This document shows positions 1-7,715 of a DNA stretch of 64,000 bases, piece by piece (within the stretch, counting starts at the first letter, position 1; the number at the start of each line of letters is the position of its first letter). Both the position numbers and the translations under genes were made by a program. Origin of the DNA: Actinomycetota bacterium (lineage in GTDB: Bacteria; Actinomycetota; Actinomycetes; Actinomycetales; Dermatophilaceae); contig JAIUPO010000019.1 of assembly GCA_020160805.1 (NCBI GenBank), positions 31,314 to 95,313 on the forward strand, read 5' to 3'. The notes beneath the pieces were generated by a model. That model searched no databases, was not told the DNA's origin, and was given only the letters and a program-made list of their open reading frames with translations.

Positions 1-702
1 AATCGGTTCGGCATCCGCGATGCTGACCGACTCGACCAGGCGCTCAACGACTACGCCACTGTCGGATGGGTTCACCTGCGGCGGCGGGCCCCTGCTGAGC
101 CACCAGGTTTCGACTACCTGCAGACCATCCACCGCGAGATGTTCGGGTCGCTGTTGGACTGGGCTGGCGAGCTGCGTGAAACGGACGCGCAGGCGACCGG
201 AACGGGCATCGCCTACGCTCGACCCGAGTACATCCCGGAGTCGCTTCGCTCCTTGTTCGACAAGCTGCAGCGCGAGGACTTCTTGACCGGCCTCGACTCC
301 GCGACCTTTGCGGATCGCCTCGCGGACCGGTGGGGAGAGCTCTCGGCCATTCACCCTTTCAGGGACGGGAACACTAGAAGTCAGAGCGCCTACGTCAGCT
401 CGCTCGCAGAACGCGCCGGGCACCCGATCGACTGGGCCGCGATCGACGTGCCAACGTTGCGCAACTTGCGGCTCGTGGCCGTCGCCGGCCGGCACGAGCC
501 ACTAGCGGGGTACCTGCGCGATCACCTGGTGTCGTCGACCGATTCGTCTCTTGACCGCGGATGGTCAGCGGCCCGCCTTGCCGGCCTCGACACTCCCTTT
601 AAGCCCGGCGCCGACAGATCGAGTGCCGCCGGACTGGATGCCTTCGGCACCACCATGTACCGAGCCGATCCTGGCCTGGGCCGATCCGGGCATGGCCGAT
701 AG
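1..702 (+). CDS. Fic family protein (toxin), 5' end outside window
   Basis: The reading frame is open from base 1, so the start lies upstream. Fic proteins transfer AMP or another nucleotide monophosphate to target hydroxyls. The Fic core motif HPFRDGNTRSQ is at bases 352-384 (catalytic His, then the phosphate-binding GN and Arg). It is preceded by the usual helix 'LQTIHREMFGSLLDWAGELR' and a YARPEYIPE flap region. The motif has T where many Fic proteins have G (GNGR) and lacks the last Arg of the classic GNGRxxR. It overlaps the antitoxin gene by one base (TAG/GTG at 700-704). Together they look like a class I Fic toxin-antitoxin pair. Seen: motif and coupling. Inferred: toxic AMPylation. 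Confidence 0.85.
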   Translation, partial: NRFGIRDADRLDQALNDYATVGWVHLRRRAPAEPPGFDYLQTIHREMFGSLLDWAGELRETDAQATGTGIAYARPEYIPESLRSLFDKLQREDFLTGLDSATFADRLADRWGELSAIHPFRDGNTRSQSAYVSSLAERAGHPIDWAAIDVPTLRNLRLVAVAGRHEPLAGYLRDHLVSSTDSSLDRGWSAARLAGLDTPFKPGADRSSAAGLDAFGTTMYRADPGLGRSGHGR

Positions 703-908
703 TGAGCGCGTCGAAGCGCTCCGCGAGCCCGACCCCATCCTCCGAGGCTCAGCGTTGGTTCGCGCTCGAGCAGGCCGAGCACAGCGGCGAGATGGAGGGC
801 CTGCACGTTGACCCGGCTACTCGTGCCGACGCCGCGGAATGGGTAGCAGGCCGCATCGACGTCGACGAGCTCGTGGCGCGCGGCCGCGCACGCTACGGCT
901 TGCAGTGA
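702..908 (+). CDS. VbhA-like antitoxin partner of Fic protein
   Basis: A 68-residue protein starting at a GTG that overlaps the Fic stop codon. It contains SGEMEG, an exact match to the (S/T)xxxE(G/N) inhibition motif by which class I Fic antitoxins insert a Glu into the Fic active site and block ATP binding. The following stretch (DPATRADAAEWVAGRIDVDE) is helical, like the three-helix VbhA fold. The order is unusual for the best-known pairs: in VbhA-VbhT the antitoxin precedes the toxin, here it follows. The start is chosen from the one-base overlap; no ATG lies in this frame before the motif. Confidence 0.7.
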   Translation: MSASKRSASPTPSSEAQRWFALEQAEHSGEMEGLHVDPATRADAAEWVAGRIDVDELVARGRARYGLQ

Positions 909-909
909 T

Positions 910-1164
910 CTAGCGACCTTCGCCCAGCGATCGCCGTTCCGGGATCTCGATGCCGTGCGGGTGCTTGGCCCGCCACTCGTTGACGTCGGTTTGCAGGTAG
1001 CGGATCGTCGAGCCGATTGTGAAGTACGCGGGACCTTGGCCGGCGTCCCGGAGCCGTTTGAGGTTGCCGCGGCTGATGCGCAGCGCGGCGCTGACTTCAT
1101 CCGGGATCAGGAACAGTTCGGTTGCCGGCGGCTCTTCGAGCACGCTCGGCTGCAGGTTCGTCAT
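910..1164 (-). CDS. excisionase-like helix-turn-helix protein
   Basis: 84-residue small DNA-binding protein. Residues about 18-60 (LIPDEVSAALRISRGNLKRL ... GSTIRYLQTDVNEW) match the short HTH_17/excisionase pattern: a helix reading 'pdEvsaaLris', a turn with a GP-Y-F wing and a closing helix. Such proteins control excision, plasmid maintenance or nearby mobilization genes. The frame is open further upstream, but the ATG at 1164 overlaps the stop of the upstream small gene (ATGA), which decides the start. It is the last gene of a three-gene coupled minus-strand run and tail-to-tail with the antitoxin gene, with one base between them. Confidence 0.75.
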   Translation of the reverse strand: MTNLQPSVLEEPPATELFLIPDEVSAALRISRGNLKRLRDAGQGPAYFTIGSTIRYLQTDVNEWRAKHPHGIEIPERRSLGEGR

Positions 1165-1373
1165 TGTTGGATTTCCTCTCGCTCGAGCGTGTCGACGATC
1201 ATCACGTAATCGCCGTTCGGGATGGCAACCGTTGTGCACACCCGGTAGCCGGAATGGCCGTGTGCTCTCAGGTCCTTGTCGCGGGCAGCGAGCTTGGCCA
1301 TTCGCCGCCCGGCCTCGTCGTCCCCGGTGGGGACGTTCGTCGTGAGCGTCGTCACGTCGACCAGGACTCTCAT
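1161..1373 (-). CDS. small hypothetical protein (70 aa)
   Basis: I do not recognise this protein. It reads MRVLVDVTTLTTNVPTGDDE at the N-terminus and ends in LEREEIQQ; it looks like a compact alpha/beta fold without membrane segments or signal peptide. The ATG at 1373 overlaps the stop of an upstream 31-codon gene and its own stop overlaps the start of the HTH gene, both by ATGA, so the three are translationally coupled. An ATG five codons upstream is also possible. The coupling is the main support that it is a real gene. Confidence 0.55.
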   Translation of the reverse strand: MRVLVDVTTLTTNVPTGDDEAGRRMAKLAARDKDLRAHGHSGYRVCTTVAIPNGDYVMIVDTLEREEIQQ

Positions 1374-1465
1374 TGGCAGCTGTCGCATTGCAGTTCGTCC
1401 ATGGGGTCGACGGGCACTTCGTATTCGCCCACGGTCGCCGAGTCCAACGTTCGGTTCCTGTCCAT
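1370..1465 (-). CDS. micro-protein (31 aa), first gene of HTH operon
   Basis: A 31-codon gene preceded by a purine-rich ribosome binding site (GAGAGGGG about 9 bases before ATG at 1465). It ends in a short Cys pair (CDSC) and overlaps the next ATG by ATGA. The spaced Cys residues near the end could bind metal, but this is speculation. Function unknown. The good ribosome site and exact coupling to two further genes argue that it is translated. Confidence 0.45.
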   Translation of the reverse strand: MDRNRTLDSATVGEYEVPVDPMDELQCDSCQ

Positions 1466-1876
1466 CACAGACCCCTCTCTCACATCTCCCATTGCCTTTC
1501 GGCACACGCCGAAAACAGCGCCAGGAGTCGAGCGTCAAGGGACCGTGGAATACCGGAGCGCAGCGAGGATATGCCGCGAAAGCCCTTGATGGTCGGGGAG
1601 TGGTGCGTACCCTTCCCGGTGCGAAAGGCAACGGAGTTGCCGTGCCGGCGCAGCCGGCCAACAACATCGCGGAGCTTTGCTCCGGCTCTCTGGGCTTTTC
1701 GATCCGAGGACACTGCTGCGCACTGTCTGGATGGCGTTCCAAACGGAGCAAGCTATAAGTTTATGTTCCATAAACCGGCTTGGAGGCTAGACGCGGGGCG
1801 TCCTGCCTCGGCATACTTGTCGTATGACGCCCCGCCAGGAGGCGGGGTCGCTGCGCTGGGCCAGGGGGGAGGGACC
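1466..1876. other. intergenic region between divergent small operon and mobC (candidate oriT)
   Basis: No convincing gene. The segment sits between divergently transcribed genes, so it must hold both promoters. It contains four dyads close together: GTTTATG-TTC-CATAAAC (1759-1775), GACGC-GGG-GCGTC (1790-1802), CATAC-TTGTC-GTATG (1812-1826) and CCCCGCC-AGGA-GGCGGGG (1830-1847). Clustered inverted repeats directly upstream of a mobC-relaxase operon are the usual layout of an origin of transfer, with nic next to one dyad. The third and fourth dyads, separated by ACG, are the best candidates. The exact nic site cannot be read from sequence alone. Confidence 0.5.
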
Positions 1877-2275
1877 GTGACTGAGAGCCATGATCGCGGT
1901 GTCTTCGGTCGCCGCCGGCGTGCGAATGCGACGCCGGGGGAGAAGCGCTCGAAGCGCTACCCGGTGACCGTGACGCCGGCCGAGGCGGCCGAGCTCGAGG
2001 CGAAGGCTGCGGCCGCTGGCATGAGCGTGCCGCGGCTGCTGCACGAGTCCGCGAAGAGCGCGCACGTCGAGACGAGCACCGAGCGGAAGGCGGCGATCGC
2101 GGAGCTGTTCAGCGTCCGTCGCGAGGTCGCCGGCATTGCCACGAACCTGAACCAGCTGGCCCGGTACGCGAACACGGAGGGAACCTTCCCGGCCGAGGCC
2201 GAGGCGGTCACTGCCGAGTTCCGTGCACTGTTCCCGAGGGTCACCGCGGCGGTTGATCGGCTGGCCGACTCGTGA
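1877..2275 (+). CDS. mobC: MobC-like plasmid mobilization relaxosome protein
   Basis: 132 residues. The N-terminus is basic (GRRRRANATPGEKRSKRY), followed by a ribbon-helix-helix-like segment (VTVTPAEAAELEAKAAAAG) and a C-terminal helical part with VRREVAGIATNLNQLARYAN, the typical MobC motif. MobC binds oriT and helps the relaxase melt the nic region. The GTG start at 1877 is preceded by a strong AGGGGGGAGGGA ribosome site; the frame is open upstream but has no better start. The stop overlaps the relaxase start (TGATG), as expected for a mobC-mobA operon. Confidence 0.85.
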   Translation: MTESHDRGVFGRRRRANATPGEKRSKRYPVTVTPAEAAELEAKAAAAGMSVPRLLHESAKSAHVETSTERKAAIAELFSVRREVAGIATNLNQLARYANTEGTFPAEAEAVTAEFRALFPRVTAAVDRLADS

Positions 2276-3855
2276 TGCCGAACGTGACGCGAGGCGACCG
2301 CATGGGCGGTCTGCTGAGCTACCTCGCGGGGGAGGGGCGCTCGAACGAGCACACCGAGCCGCACCTGGTGAACGGCGACTCTGCGACGTTCACCTTCTTC
2401 GGTGATAGCGAGCTTGCACCGTCAACGGCGTTGGCGATCGCCAAGCACCTCGACGAGCCCCGGACGGCGTTCGGGGTCGAGGTCAACGGCGGCCACGTCT
2501 GGCACGCCAGCCTCAGCCTCCGTGCTGAGGAGGGGCAGCTGACCGACGAGCACTGGGCGACGATCGCGGAGCAGTTCGTCGACCGGATGGGATTCACGGA
2601 AGGCTCCGGCAAGGCCGGCTGCCGGTGGGTGGCCGTTCGGCACGGCCTGTCGAAGGCCGGCAACGACCACATCCACATCGCGGTCAACCTGGTGCGCGAG
2701 GACGGCACGAAGGCGTCGATCCATCACGACTACTCGCGGGCTCAGTCGATCGCCCGCGAGCTGGAGCAGGAGCACGGACTGCAGCTGCTCGAGTCGCGCG
2801 GGTCGGACATGGCCATGCGCGGGGAGCGACCAGGGGAGCGGGAGATAGCGAACCGCCGCGGCGATGACACGTTGGCGTCCGTGCGCCTCGAGCGGAGCGT
2901 GCGAGCGGCCGCTGCAGCCTCACTCGACGAGGGCGAGTTCGTGCGCCGGCTGCACCAGGCCGGCGTGCTCGTGCGGCCACGCTTCGCCGCCGATCGCGAC
3001 GATGTTGTGGCCGGCTACTCCGTCGCGCTTCGACCCGGGAACCGGGACGAGACGATTGTCTGGCATGGGGGAGGGCGACTCGCCCGTGACCTGACCTTGC
3101 CGCGGCTTCGGGACGGCTGGCCGGACACCCCACAGGCGGCGCAGGCCGGCGTCGACGAGTGGCGAGCGACCTGGCGAAACCCGATGCGGTACACGCCGGT
3201 CGCCCCCGGCCGGGAGCAGCACGAGCCCGGCCCCGAGTTGTGGCGCGAGTACACCGACCAGGTGACGCAGTTGCGCGACCAGCTCAGCGCCGTGGACCCG
3301 ACCGACCGTGCGACGTGGGCGCGGGTGGCTCGCGAAACCAGCGGCGCGTTCGCCGCATGGTCGCAGCGTGTCGAGGCGACACCCGGCCCCCTGGCGGATG
3401 CTTCGCGGACGCTCGCCCGCACGGCTCAGATCCGAGCCCGCGACGTGCGGCCGAAGAACACGGCCGGCCCTCGCTCGATCGCCGGCGCGGCGAACCTCCT
3501 GGCCATGGCGACCACCCATGGCCAGGGCACGCAGGCTGAGGCCATGCTGTTCCGTCAGCTGATGCGCACAGCGCAGGCGATCTACTCCATGCACCAAGCC
3601 GTCGACGAGTCACGACGTGCGGCGGAGATCCGCAACGCGCTCGGCGCGCGACTGGATGCCGTGCGAGCCCGGATGCCCGAACTCGCGGGGTTTGCTACAG
3701 GCGAGGTCGCGGCGGAAAGTCCGATGACCGAGAGGCTGCGCCAGGCCACCGGAGGGCAGGCGCCGGCACGACCGGCAGCCAGCCCACTCCCGACGCCGCT
3801 CACGTCGCGGCCCCAGGTACCGACTACGCCGCCCGATCGCGGCGCCGAGAGATAG
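2275..3855 (+). CDS. mobA: relaxase/mobilization nuclease (MobA/VirD2 type)
   Basis: 526 residues. The N-terminal relaxase domain (about 1-170) contains the metal-binding HxH signature in GNDHIHIAVNLV and an upstream conserved GRSNEHTEPHLVNG block, as in Relaxase PF03432 proteins. It nicks one oriT strand, stays covalently attached to the 5' end and pilots DNA into a recipient, using a type IV secretion system supplied in trans. The C-terminal part (about 280-526) is helical, rich in Arg/Ala and Pro at the end, likely for relaxosome contacts. Start ATG 2275 overlaps the mobC stop; a GTG one codon upstream is the alternative. Full length for its family. Confidence 0.9.
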   Translation: MPNVTRGDRMGGLLSYLAGEGRSNEHTEPHLVNGDSATFTFFGDSELAPSTALAIAKHLDEPRTAFGVEVNGGHVWHASLSLRAEEGQLTDEHWATIAEQFVDRMGFTEGSGKAGCRWVAVRHGLSKAGNDHIHIAVNLVREDGTKASIHHDYSRAQSIARELEQEHGLQLLESRGSDMAMRGERPGEREIANRRGDDTLASVRLERSVRAAAAASLDEGEFVRRLHQAGVLVRPRFAADRDDVVAGYSVALRPGNRDETIVWHGGGRLARDLTLPRLRDGWPDTPQAAQAGVDEWRATWRNPMRYTPVAPGREQHEPGPELWREYTDQVTQLRDQLSAVDPTDRATWARVARETSGAFAAWSQRVEATPGPLADASRTLARTAQIRARDVRPKNTAGPRSIAGAANLLAMATTHGQGTQAEAMLFRQLMRTAQAIYSMHQAVDESRRAAEIRNALGARLDAVRARMPELAGFATGEVAAESPMTERLRQATGGQAPARPAASPLPTPLTSRPQVPTTPPDRGAER

Positions 3856-3864
3856 GGGAGAGCC

Positions 3865-4668
3865 ATGGCAGAACTGCAGGCCGATGGAGTGTTGGAAGAG
3901 GCCGAGGGGAACATCCGCCAGCAGCTCATGGCTGCGGCGCAGCTGGCCCGCTCAGCGGTCCAGGCGCGACAGGACGCCGCCCAGCGGGCGACGCGGCGGG
4001 ACCTCGAGGAAGCACGTCAGCTGCAGGCGCAGCTCGACGCGCAGAGGGTCGCCGCCCGGGCCGAGCTTGCCCCCGTGCACAATGCGTCGTGGTGGGATCA
4101 GGCGCAGACGCGCGACGTCGCCCGCGCCTATGAGACAGCCGTCACGTTCCGCGACGAAGACCAGGCCGCCCGCGACGCCGAGGCTCGCATTCGCCAAGAG
4201 CTGCGCGACCGGTACGACGTCGAGGTGTTGGAGACGGGTGCCGATCCCGCCGTGGTGCGCGCCACGCTCGTCGACCGCGACACCGAGCGGGCCGAGCGCG
4301 ACGCGCGCGAAGCGCAGGCACGCGACGACCAGGACCTCGCCGCGGGCCTCGTGGTCGGCGCCGAAGTGCTCGAAGCTCCCGCGGATCTCGTCGACGCGGA
4401 GGAAGCGCAGGACCTCCGCGACCTCGCCGCCGACGTCGACCACGACGCGGAGTTGTCGTGGGACTCGGCCGAGCGGCGCGAGCTGCACGTCGAGGGCATC
4501 AAGGCCGGCCCCGACCAGGCCGCCGCCGCGACCGCATGGAAGCAGGCCGACGTCGACCAGGCGCGCCACCCGCGCGAGGCCGTGCAGGGTAGCCGCAAGG
4601 GCAAGTCGCCGCGTACCCGAGTTCCCGCGTCGACGCCGGATCGCCAGATCGGCCGCGACGGCCGATGA
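3865..4668 (+). CDS. acidic coiled-coil protein of mobilization operon
   Basis: 267 residues, very rich in Ala, Asp, Glu, Arg and Gln, with heptad-like runs from about residue 10 to 180 (for example RDLEEARQLQAQLDAQR). This indicates a long coiled coil without membrane segments. I do not recognise a catalytic domain. It follows the relaxase by nine bases with a GGGGAGAGCC ribosome site and overlaps the GIY-YIG gene by ATGA, so it belongs to the mobilization operon. A structural or partition-like role in plasmid transfer is possible but unproven. Confidence 0.75.
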   Translation: MAELQADGVLEEAEGNIRQQLMAAAQLARSAVQARQDAAQRATRRDLEEARQLQAQLDAQRVAARAELAPVHNASWWDQAQTRDVARAYETAVTFRDEDQAARDAEARIRQELRDRYDVEVLETGADPAVVRATLVDRDTERAERDAREAQARDDQDLAAGLVVGAEVLEAPADLVDAEEAQDLRDLAADVDHDAELSWDSAERRELHVEGIKAGPDQAAAATAWKQADVDQARHPREAVQGSRKGKSPRTRVPASTPDRQIGRDGR

Positions 4669-5105
4669 CGTCTGCCGGCGGTCCGCCGACCGCGGGGGAG
4701 TGGGGCGCCCTCCTGTCGGCGCCCACGATCCCCGTCCGCGAGCTCGCGCGTGCGCAGGTGCCCGACGAGCCCGGCGTGTACCTATGGCGGCATCAGGGTC
4801 GGGCCGTCTATGTCGGCATGGCTACGAGCCTGCGCGGCCGCGCATGGAGCAAGCACCTGGGACGCGGGCTCAGCGTCGCCGGATCGTCGCTGCGACGAAA
4901 CGTCTGCGAGCTGCTGTTCGGGATCCCGCCGAGCGTGACCAGAAACCCGAACCAGCAGAAGGTGACCGCTGAGCAAGCGGCGGCGATCCACGACTGGCTG
5001 CGCAGCTGCAACCTGTCGTGGCAGGAGTGCTCGACGGTCGACGCGGCCGACCAGCTCGAGCGACGGCTGCGGCGCGAGTTCATGCCGCCGCTCAACCGCC
5101 TCTAG
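4665..5105 (+). CDS. GIY-YIG nuclease family protein
   Basis: 146 residues. The GIY-YIG-like core reads GVYLWRHQGRAVYVGMA (about 39-55), with Tyr in both halves, then an Arg/Lys-rich stretch (RGRAWSKHL) and a C-terminal Glu in LERRLRREFMPPLN, matching the order Tyr, Tyr, Arg, Glu of GIY-YIG nucleases. These cut DNA in repair, homing or plasmid maintenance. The start overlaps the preceding coiled-coil gene by ATGA. It ends the mobilization operon; the next gene begins 130 bases later. Confidence 0.75.
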   Translation: MTSAGGPPTAGEWGALLSAPTIPVRELARAQVPDEPGVYLWRHQGRAVYVGMATSLRGRAWSKHLGRGLSVAGSSLRRNVCELLFGIPPSVTRNPNQQKVTAEQAAAIHDWLRSCNLSWQECSTVDAADQLERRLRREFMPPLNRL

Positions 5106-5235
5106 CCTTCAGTTCCGGTTGAGCCCATGGGATGATTCCATCGCCACCGGTAGCACAGGGCACCGCGTGCCGCGGCAGTCAAGTCAGGCCATACGGATTC
5201 TCACCAGAGCCTCAACACAGGCTTACCTTGGGTTC

Positions 5236-5544
5236 ATGACATTAGAAGTGCTCCACATCGAGGACTGCCCGAATTGGCAGGAGGCGGGAGTCAGAGCGTC
5301 GAACGCACTCCTGGCTCTGGGCCGGCCCGACGTGGGCGTCGAATACCGGCTTGTGAGCACTCCCGATGATGCGGAGCTCACCGGATTCGCCGGCTCACCG
5401 ACACTCACTCTTGCCGGTAAGGACATATTCGCCTCAGACGGTCGGACAGCCGACCTTGCCTGTCGTATCTATTTCACCCCGCACGGGCTTGCAGGGCTCC
5501 CGACGGAAGAGCAAATCGCCGAGGCGCTGCGGGCCAGGTTGTGA
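5236..5544 (+). CDS. thioredoxin-like small protein
   Basis: 102 residues, starting MTLEVLHIEDCPNW at ATG 5236. The pattern 'hxhxxxxCPNW', then a cis-Pro segment GFAGSPTLTLAGKDIF and a later Cys in ACRIYF, is that of a thioredoxin-fold family often found near mercury, arsenic or copper genes. Only one Cys lies in the CxxW site, so a plain dithiol oxidoreductase role is unlikely; it may bind metal or form mixed disulfides with the second Cys. The frame is open upstream, but that extension has no family resemblance. The stop is close to, and in one reading overlaps (GTGA), the rhodanese gene. Confidence 0.7.
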   Translation: MTLEVLHIEDCPNWQEAGVRASNALLALGRPDVGVEYRLVSTPDDAELTGFAGSPTLTLAGKDIFASDGRTADLACRIYFTPHGLAGLPTEEQIAEALRARL

Positions 5545-5648
5545 GCGACACAGAGAACAATGGATCCAGACGGATGGCCATAGTCGATCACGACAAATTT
5601 GGACGGGCCCACTTGAGCAAAAGTTCTGATGTCAGGGAAGGTTCAGCA

Positions 5649-6128
5649 GTGAGAGATAGCGTCCATCTGACGTTCACGCGCCTCATTTCTGTCGGTGTCA
5701 TTCTCCTAGCCTCGGCCATTTTGTTGACCGGATGTGGATCGGCACACTCACAATCAAGCGGCACGAGGCAGACCCCTGATGTGGTCCCCTCCGCACCCGC
5801 GACCACGAGTCGTTTGCTCCTTCCCACTCAGTTCGCGGCAGCGATGGCAGAGCCGGACCGGGTGACCATCAATGTTCATCTCCCATTCGCTGGCGAGATC
5901 TCCGCAACGGACCGAATGGTTCCCTACGATCAGATCGGCGAGGAAGCCAACGTGCTGCCAGCCGACCTGAACACGCCGCTGGCGATCTACTGCCGCACCG
6001 GCCGGATGAGCGCGATCGCCGGCCGGACCTTCACCGGTCTCGGATACACCAATGTCGTCGAATTAGAGGGCGGAATGGACGCATGGGTGAACTCCGGCCG
6101 ACCGCTGTTGACCACACCCCCGGAGTAG
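5649..6128 (+). CDS. rhodanese-like lipoprotein
   Basis: About 159 residues. An N-terminal signal peptide with lipobox LLTGC anchors it outside the membrane. The C-terminal part is a rhodanese domain ending in the active loop IYCRTGRMSAIAGRTF (catalytic Cys in CRTGRMS), followed by the typical GYTNVVELEGGMDAW. Rhodanese domains move sulfane sulfur or act as thiol carriers. I chose GTG 5649 because it has a ribosome site (GGAAGG) and places the signal peptide at the N-terminus. A longer start at 5541, overlapping the previous stop by GTGA, would add 36 residues before the signal and is less likely. Confidence 0.8.
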   Translation: MRDSVHLTFTRLISVGVILLASAILLTGCGSAHSQSSGTRQTPDVVPSAPATTSRLLLPTQFAAAMAEPDRVTINVHLPFAGEISATDRMVPYDQIGEEANVLPADLNTPLAIYCRTGRMSAIAGRTFTGLGYTNVVELEGGMDAWVNSGRPLLTTPPE

Positions 6129-6585
6129 AGGACGTTTCGGGAGAGTCCTTGCTTTAGTGCCGGTTGCCGATCTCGACTACGGGGGCCGTGGCGCGATGGC
6201 CACGTGCATCCATGAGAGCGCTGTCGTGCAATCCACATTATCGCGCACGCCCGTGGCGCTGATCGACTCAAACGTGGACGAGCGGGCGATCGGGCGGCAG
6301 CGGTTTCTGCACCGGCGAGCCTATCGTTGCGCTCGATCAGCACCTTGAATTTCGGATCCTGCGCAGGTGCGAGATAGATCCTTCCCCCTAGAGTCCAGGC
6401 GATTCCGGCCCGCGAGGGTGTACTCATGTGCCCGACGAGCCCGGCGTCTATAACTCCTGCCGCTACCCAGCAGTGTCTGGACCTTGAACTGGGCCGCGGG
6501 ACTAATGGCCTTAGTGTCGGGCCGCGCGTTCGACGAAGCTGGAAGGGCAAGCGCAGATCGCGCCCGCACGGAGAGAGGCACCATC
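6129..6585. other. intergenic region with possible degenerate coding remnant
   Basis: About 450 bases without a clear gene. On the minus strand around 6290-6530, two frames together read protein-like segments (AISPAAQFKVQTLLGS, then STPSRAGIAWTLGGRIYLAP), as if a gene had been frameshifted and truncated. I cannot name the parent family. The right end holds the ribosome site of the SHOCT gene (GAGAGAGG at 6571-6578). Confidence 0.3.
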
Positions 6586-6828
6586 ATGATGTGGGGATAC
6601 GGATACAACGGGTGGGGATGGATGTTGCTCGTCGGCGCACTCGTCGCTATCGGGATCGTGGTCTTAATCGTTTTCTTGATCCGCAACTCGACCGTTTCGG
6701 CGCGGCGGGTCGGTGCTGACAAGGGTACCCCCCGGCCGCGACAGATCCTTGATGAACGGTATGCGCGCGGTGAACTGACCACCGAGGAATATCACGAACG
6801 CATCGCCATTTTGGGCGGGAAGCAGTAG
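6586..6828 (+). CDS. SHOCT-domain small membrane protein
   Basis: 80 residues. It begins MMWGYGYNGWGWM, a Trp/Gly/Tyr-rich N-terminus, followed by one transmembrane helix (about 14-35) and a short C-terminal SHOCT motif (QILDERYARGELTTEEYHER). SHOCT helices occur at the ends of small membrane proteins in bacteria and are thought to mediate oligomer contacts. The ATG at 6586 follows a good GAGAGAGG site; the next codon is also ATG. Proteins of exactly this layout are common beside heavy-metal genes. No partner can be assigned from sequence. Confidence 0.8.
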   Translation: MMWGYGYNGWGWMLLVGALVAIGIVVLIVFLIRNSTVSARRVGADKGTPRPRQILDERYARGELTTEEYHERIAILGGKQ

Positions 6829-6837
6829 CTGCCTCGA

Positions 6838-6857
6838 GCCTCAGAAACGGGTGAGGC
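6838..6857. terminator. weak hairpin after SHOCT gene
   Basis: Six-base perfect stem GCCTCA / TGAGGC with an eight-base loop, ten bases after the SHOCT stop. There is no T tract, so it is only a weak candidate terminator. About 150 bases further on, AGCCCG is repeated three times in tandem (about 7006-7023) just before the DoxX gene. Confidence 0.3.
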
Positions 6858-7055
6858 GTTGCGAGGTCGGGGAGTTGCCAGTCTGCGGCAGTTGCGCTTC
6901 GCGGTGCGGCCCGTTCTTGGCTTGGTGCCCGGGCAGCGACGTGATGCCCACACAGATCAACCAGGCTAACCACGGAAAGATCCATACGAGCGACGGCTAG
7001 AGTCCAGCCCGAGCCCGAGCCCGAGCATCACGATCCACAACAAAGAGGAAGACTC

Positions 7056-7715
7056 ATGAGCAAGGCGCCAGATGCCCCGATCGCGTCCGCGCAGGCGGCT
7101 TCCGTGCATTACATGGCCGACCAAGGCAGGATCGGGCTCTTGGGCTTGCTCGCTGTTCAGGCGATCATCGGCTACGAATGGCTTGTCTCGGGGCTCGCGA
7201 AGATCTTCGGCGACTTCGTCACTCAATTCGCGACAAACTTGCCGGACTCATCCCAAGGCGCCCCCGAGTGGTTCAAGGGAATCCTGAATGTCGTAGTCGC
7301 TCCGGCACCAACTTTCTGGGCCGTCGTGATCATGCTCGGTGAGACCCTGATCGGCGTCGCACTCATCGGAACCGCGGGGCTCTGGGCGTGGCGGCTGAAT
7401 CGGCTGCCCCGGGTCGCCCATATGCTCCTCGTGGCTGTTACAGCGCTAGCCGCGATTTCGGCAACCGTGCTCGCGATCACCCTCCACGTGATGAACGGAG
7501 GGACTCACCCATGGATACTGCCCGCCAATGCCTTTGACGAGGGAGTCGATCTCGACAGCCTGCTTCCGGCCATCCAACTTGTTCTCTTCATCGTCAGCAT
7601 TCGTTTACTGAGTCAGATGCGAAAGGGTGCGCCAGATGCGCACTCGATGATCGAAGGCACGAACGTTCGGGACATTGGCGGCGGCGTTGGAGCGCCGGCG
7701 CATCCATCTACATGA
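7056..7715 (+). CDS. DoxX-like membrane protein
   Basis: 219 residues with four or five hydrophobic helices. The segment GLLGLLAVQAIIGYEWLVSG (with a downstream LAKIFGDF) is the first helix of the DoxX/DoxD superfamily; later helices are at about 80-105, 120-145 and 165-190. DoxX-family proteins act in thiol and oxidative stress, for example in the mycobacterial SodA-SseA-DoxX redox complex, where SseA is a rhodanese. A rhodanese lipoprotein lies about 900 bases upstream. Start ATG 7056 follows AGAGGAAG. It overlaps the next gene by ATGA, so it is the first gene of the phosphorylase operon. Confidence 0.75.
   Translation: MSKAPDAPIASAQAASVHYMADQGRIGLLGLLAVQAIIGYEWLVSGLAKIFGDFVTQFATNLPDSSQGAPEWFKGILNVVVAPAPTFWAVVIMLGETLIGVALIGTAGLWAWRLNRLPRVAHMLLVAVTALAAISATVLAITLHVMNGGTHPWILPANAFDEGVDLDSLLPAIQLVLFIVSIRLLSQMRKGAPDAHSMIEGTNVRDIGGGVGAPAHPST

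Noticed and set aside
522..1100. 192-codon minus-strand frame over the Fic end and antitoxin
   Set aside because: Overlaps two coupled genes with clear motifs; low-complexity sequence.
3884..4972. 362-codon frame over the coiled-coil and GIY-YIG genes
   Set aside because: Arg/Ser/Thr-rich shadow; the two other frames are coupled to their neighbours and have protein-like composition.
5541..5648. N-terminal extension of the rhodanese lipoprotein from GTG 5541
   Set aside because: Would put 36 residues before a signal peptide; GTG 5649 has a ribosome site and gives a normal lipoprotein.
7006..7026. AGCCCG tandem repeat
   Set aside because: Only about three and a half copies of six bases; no sign of CRISPR or functional repeat.
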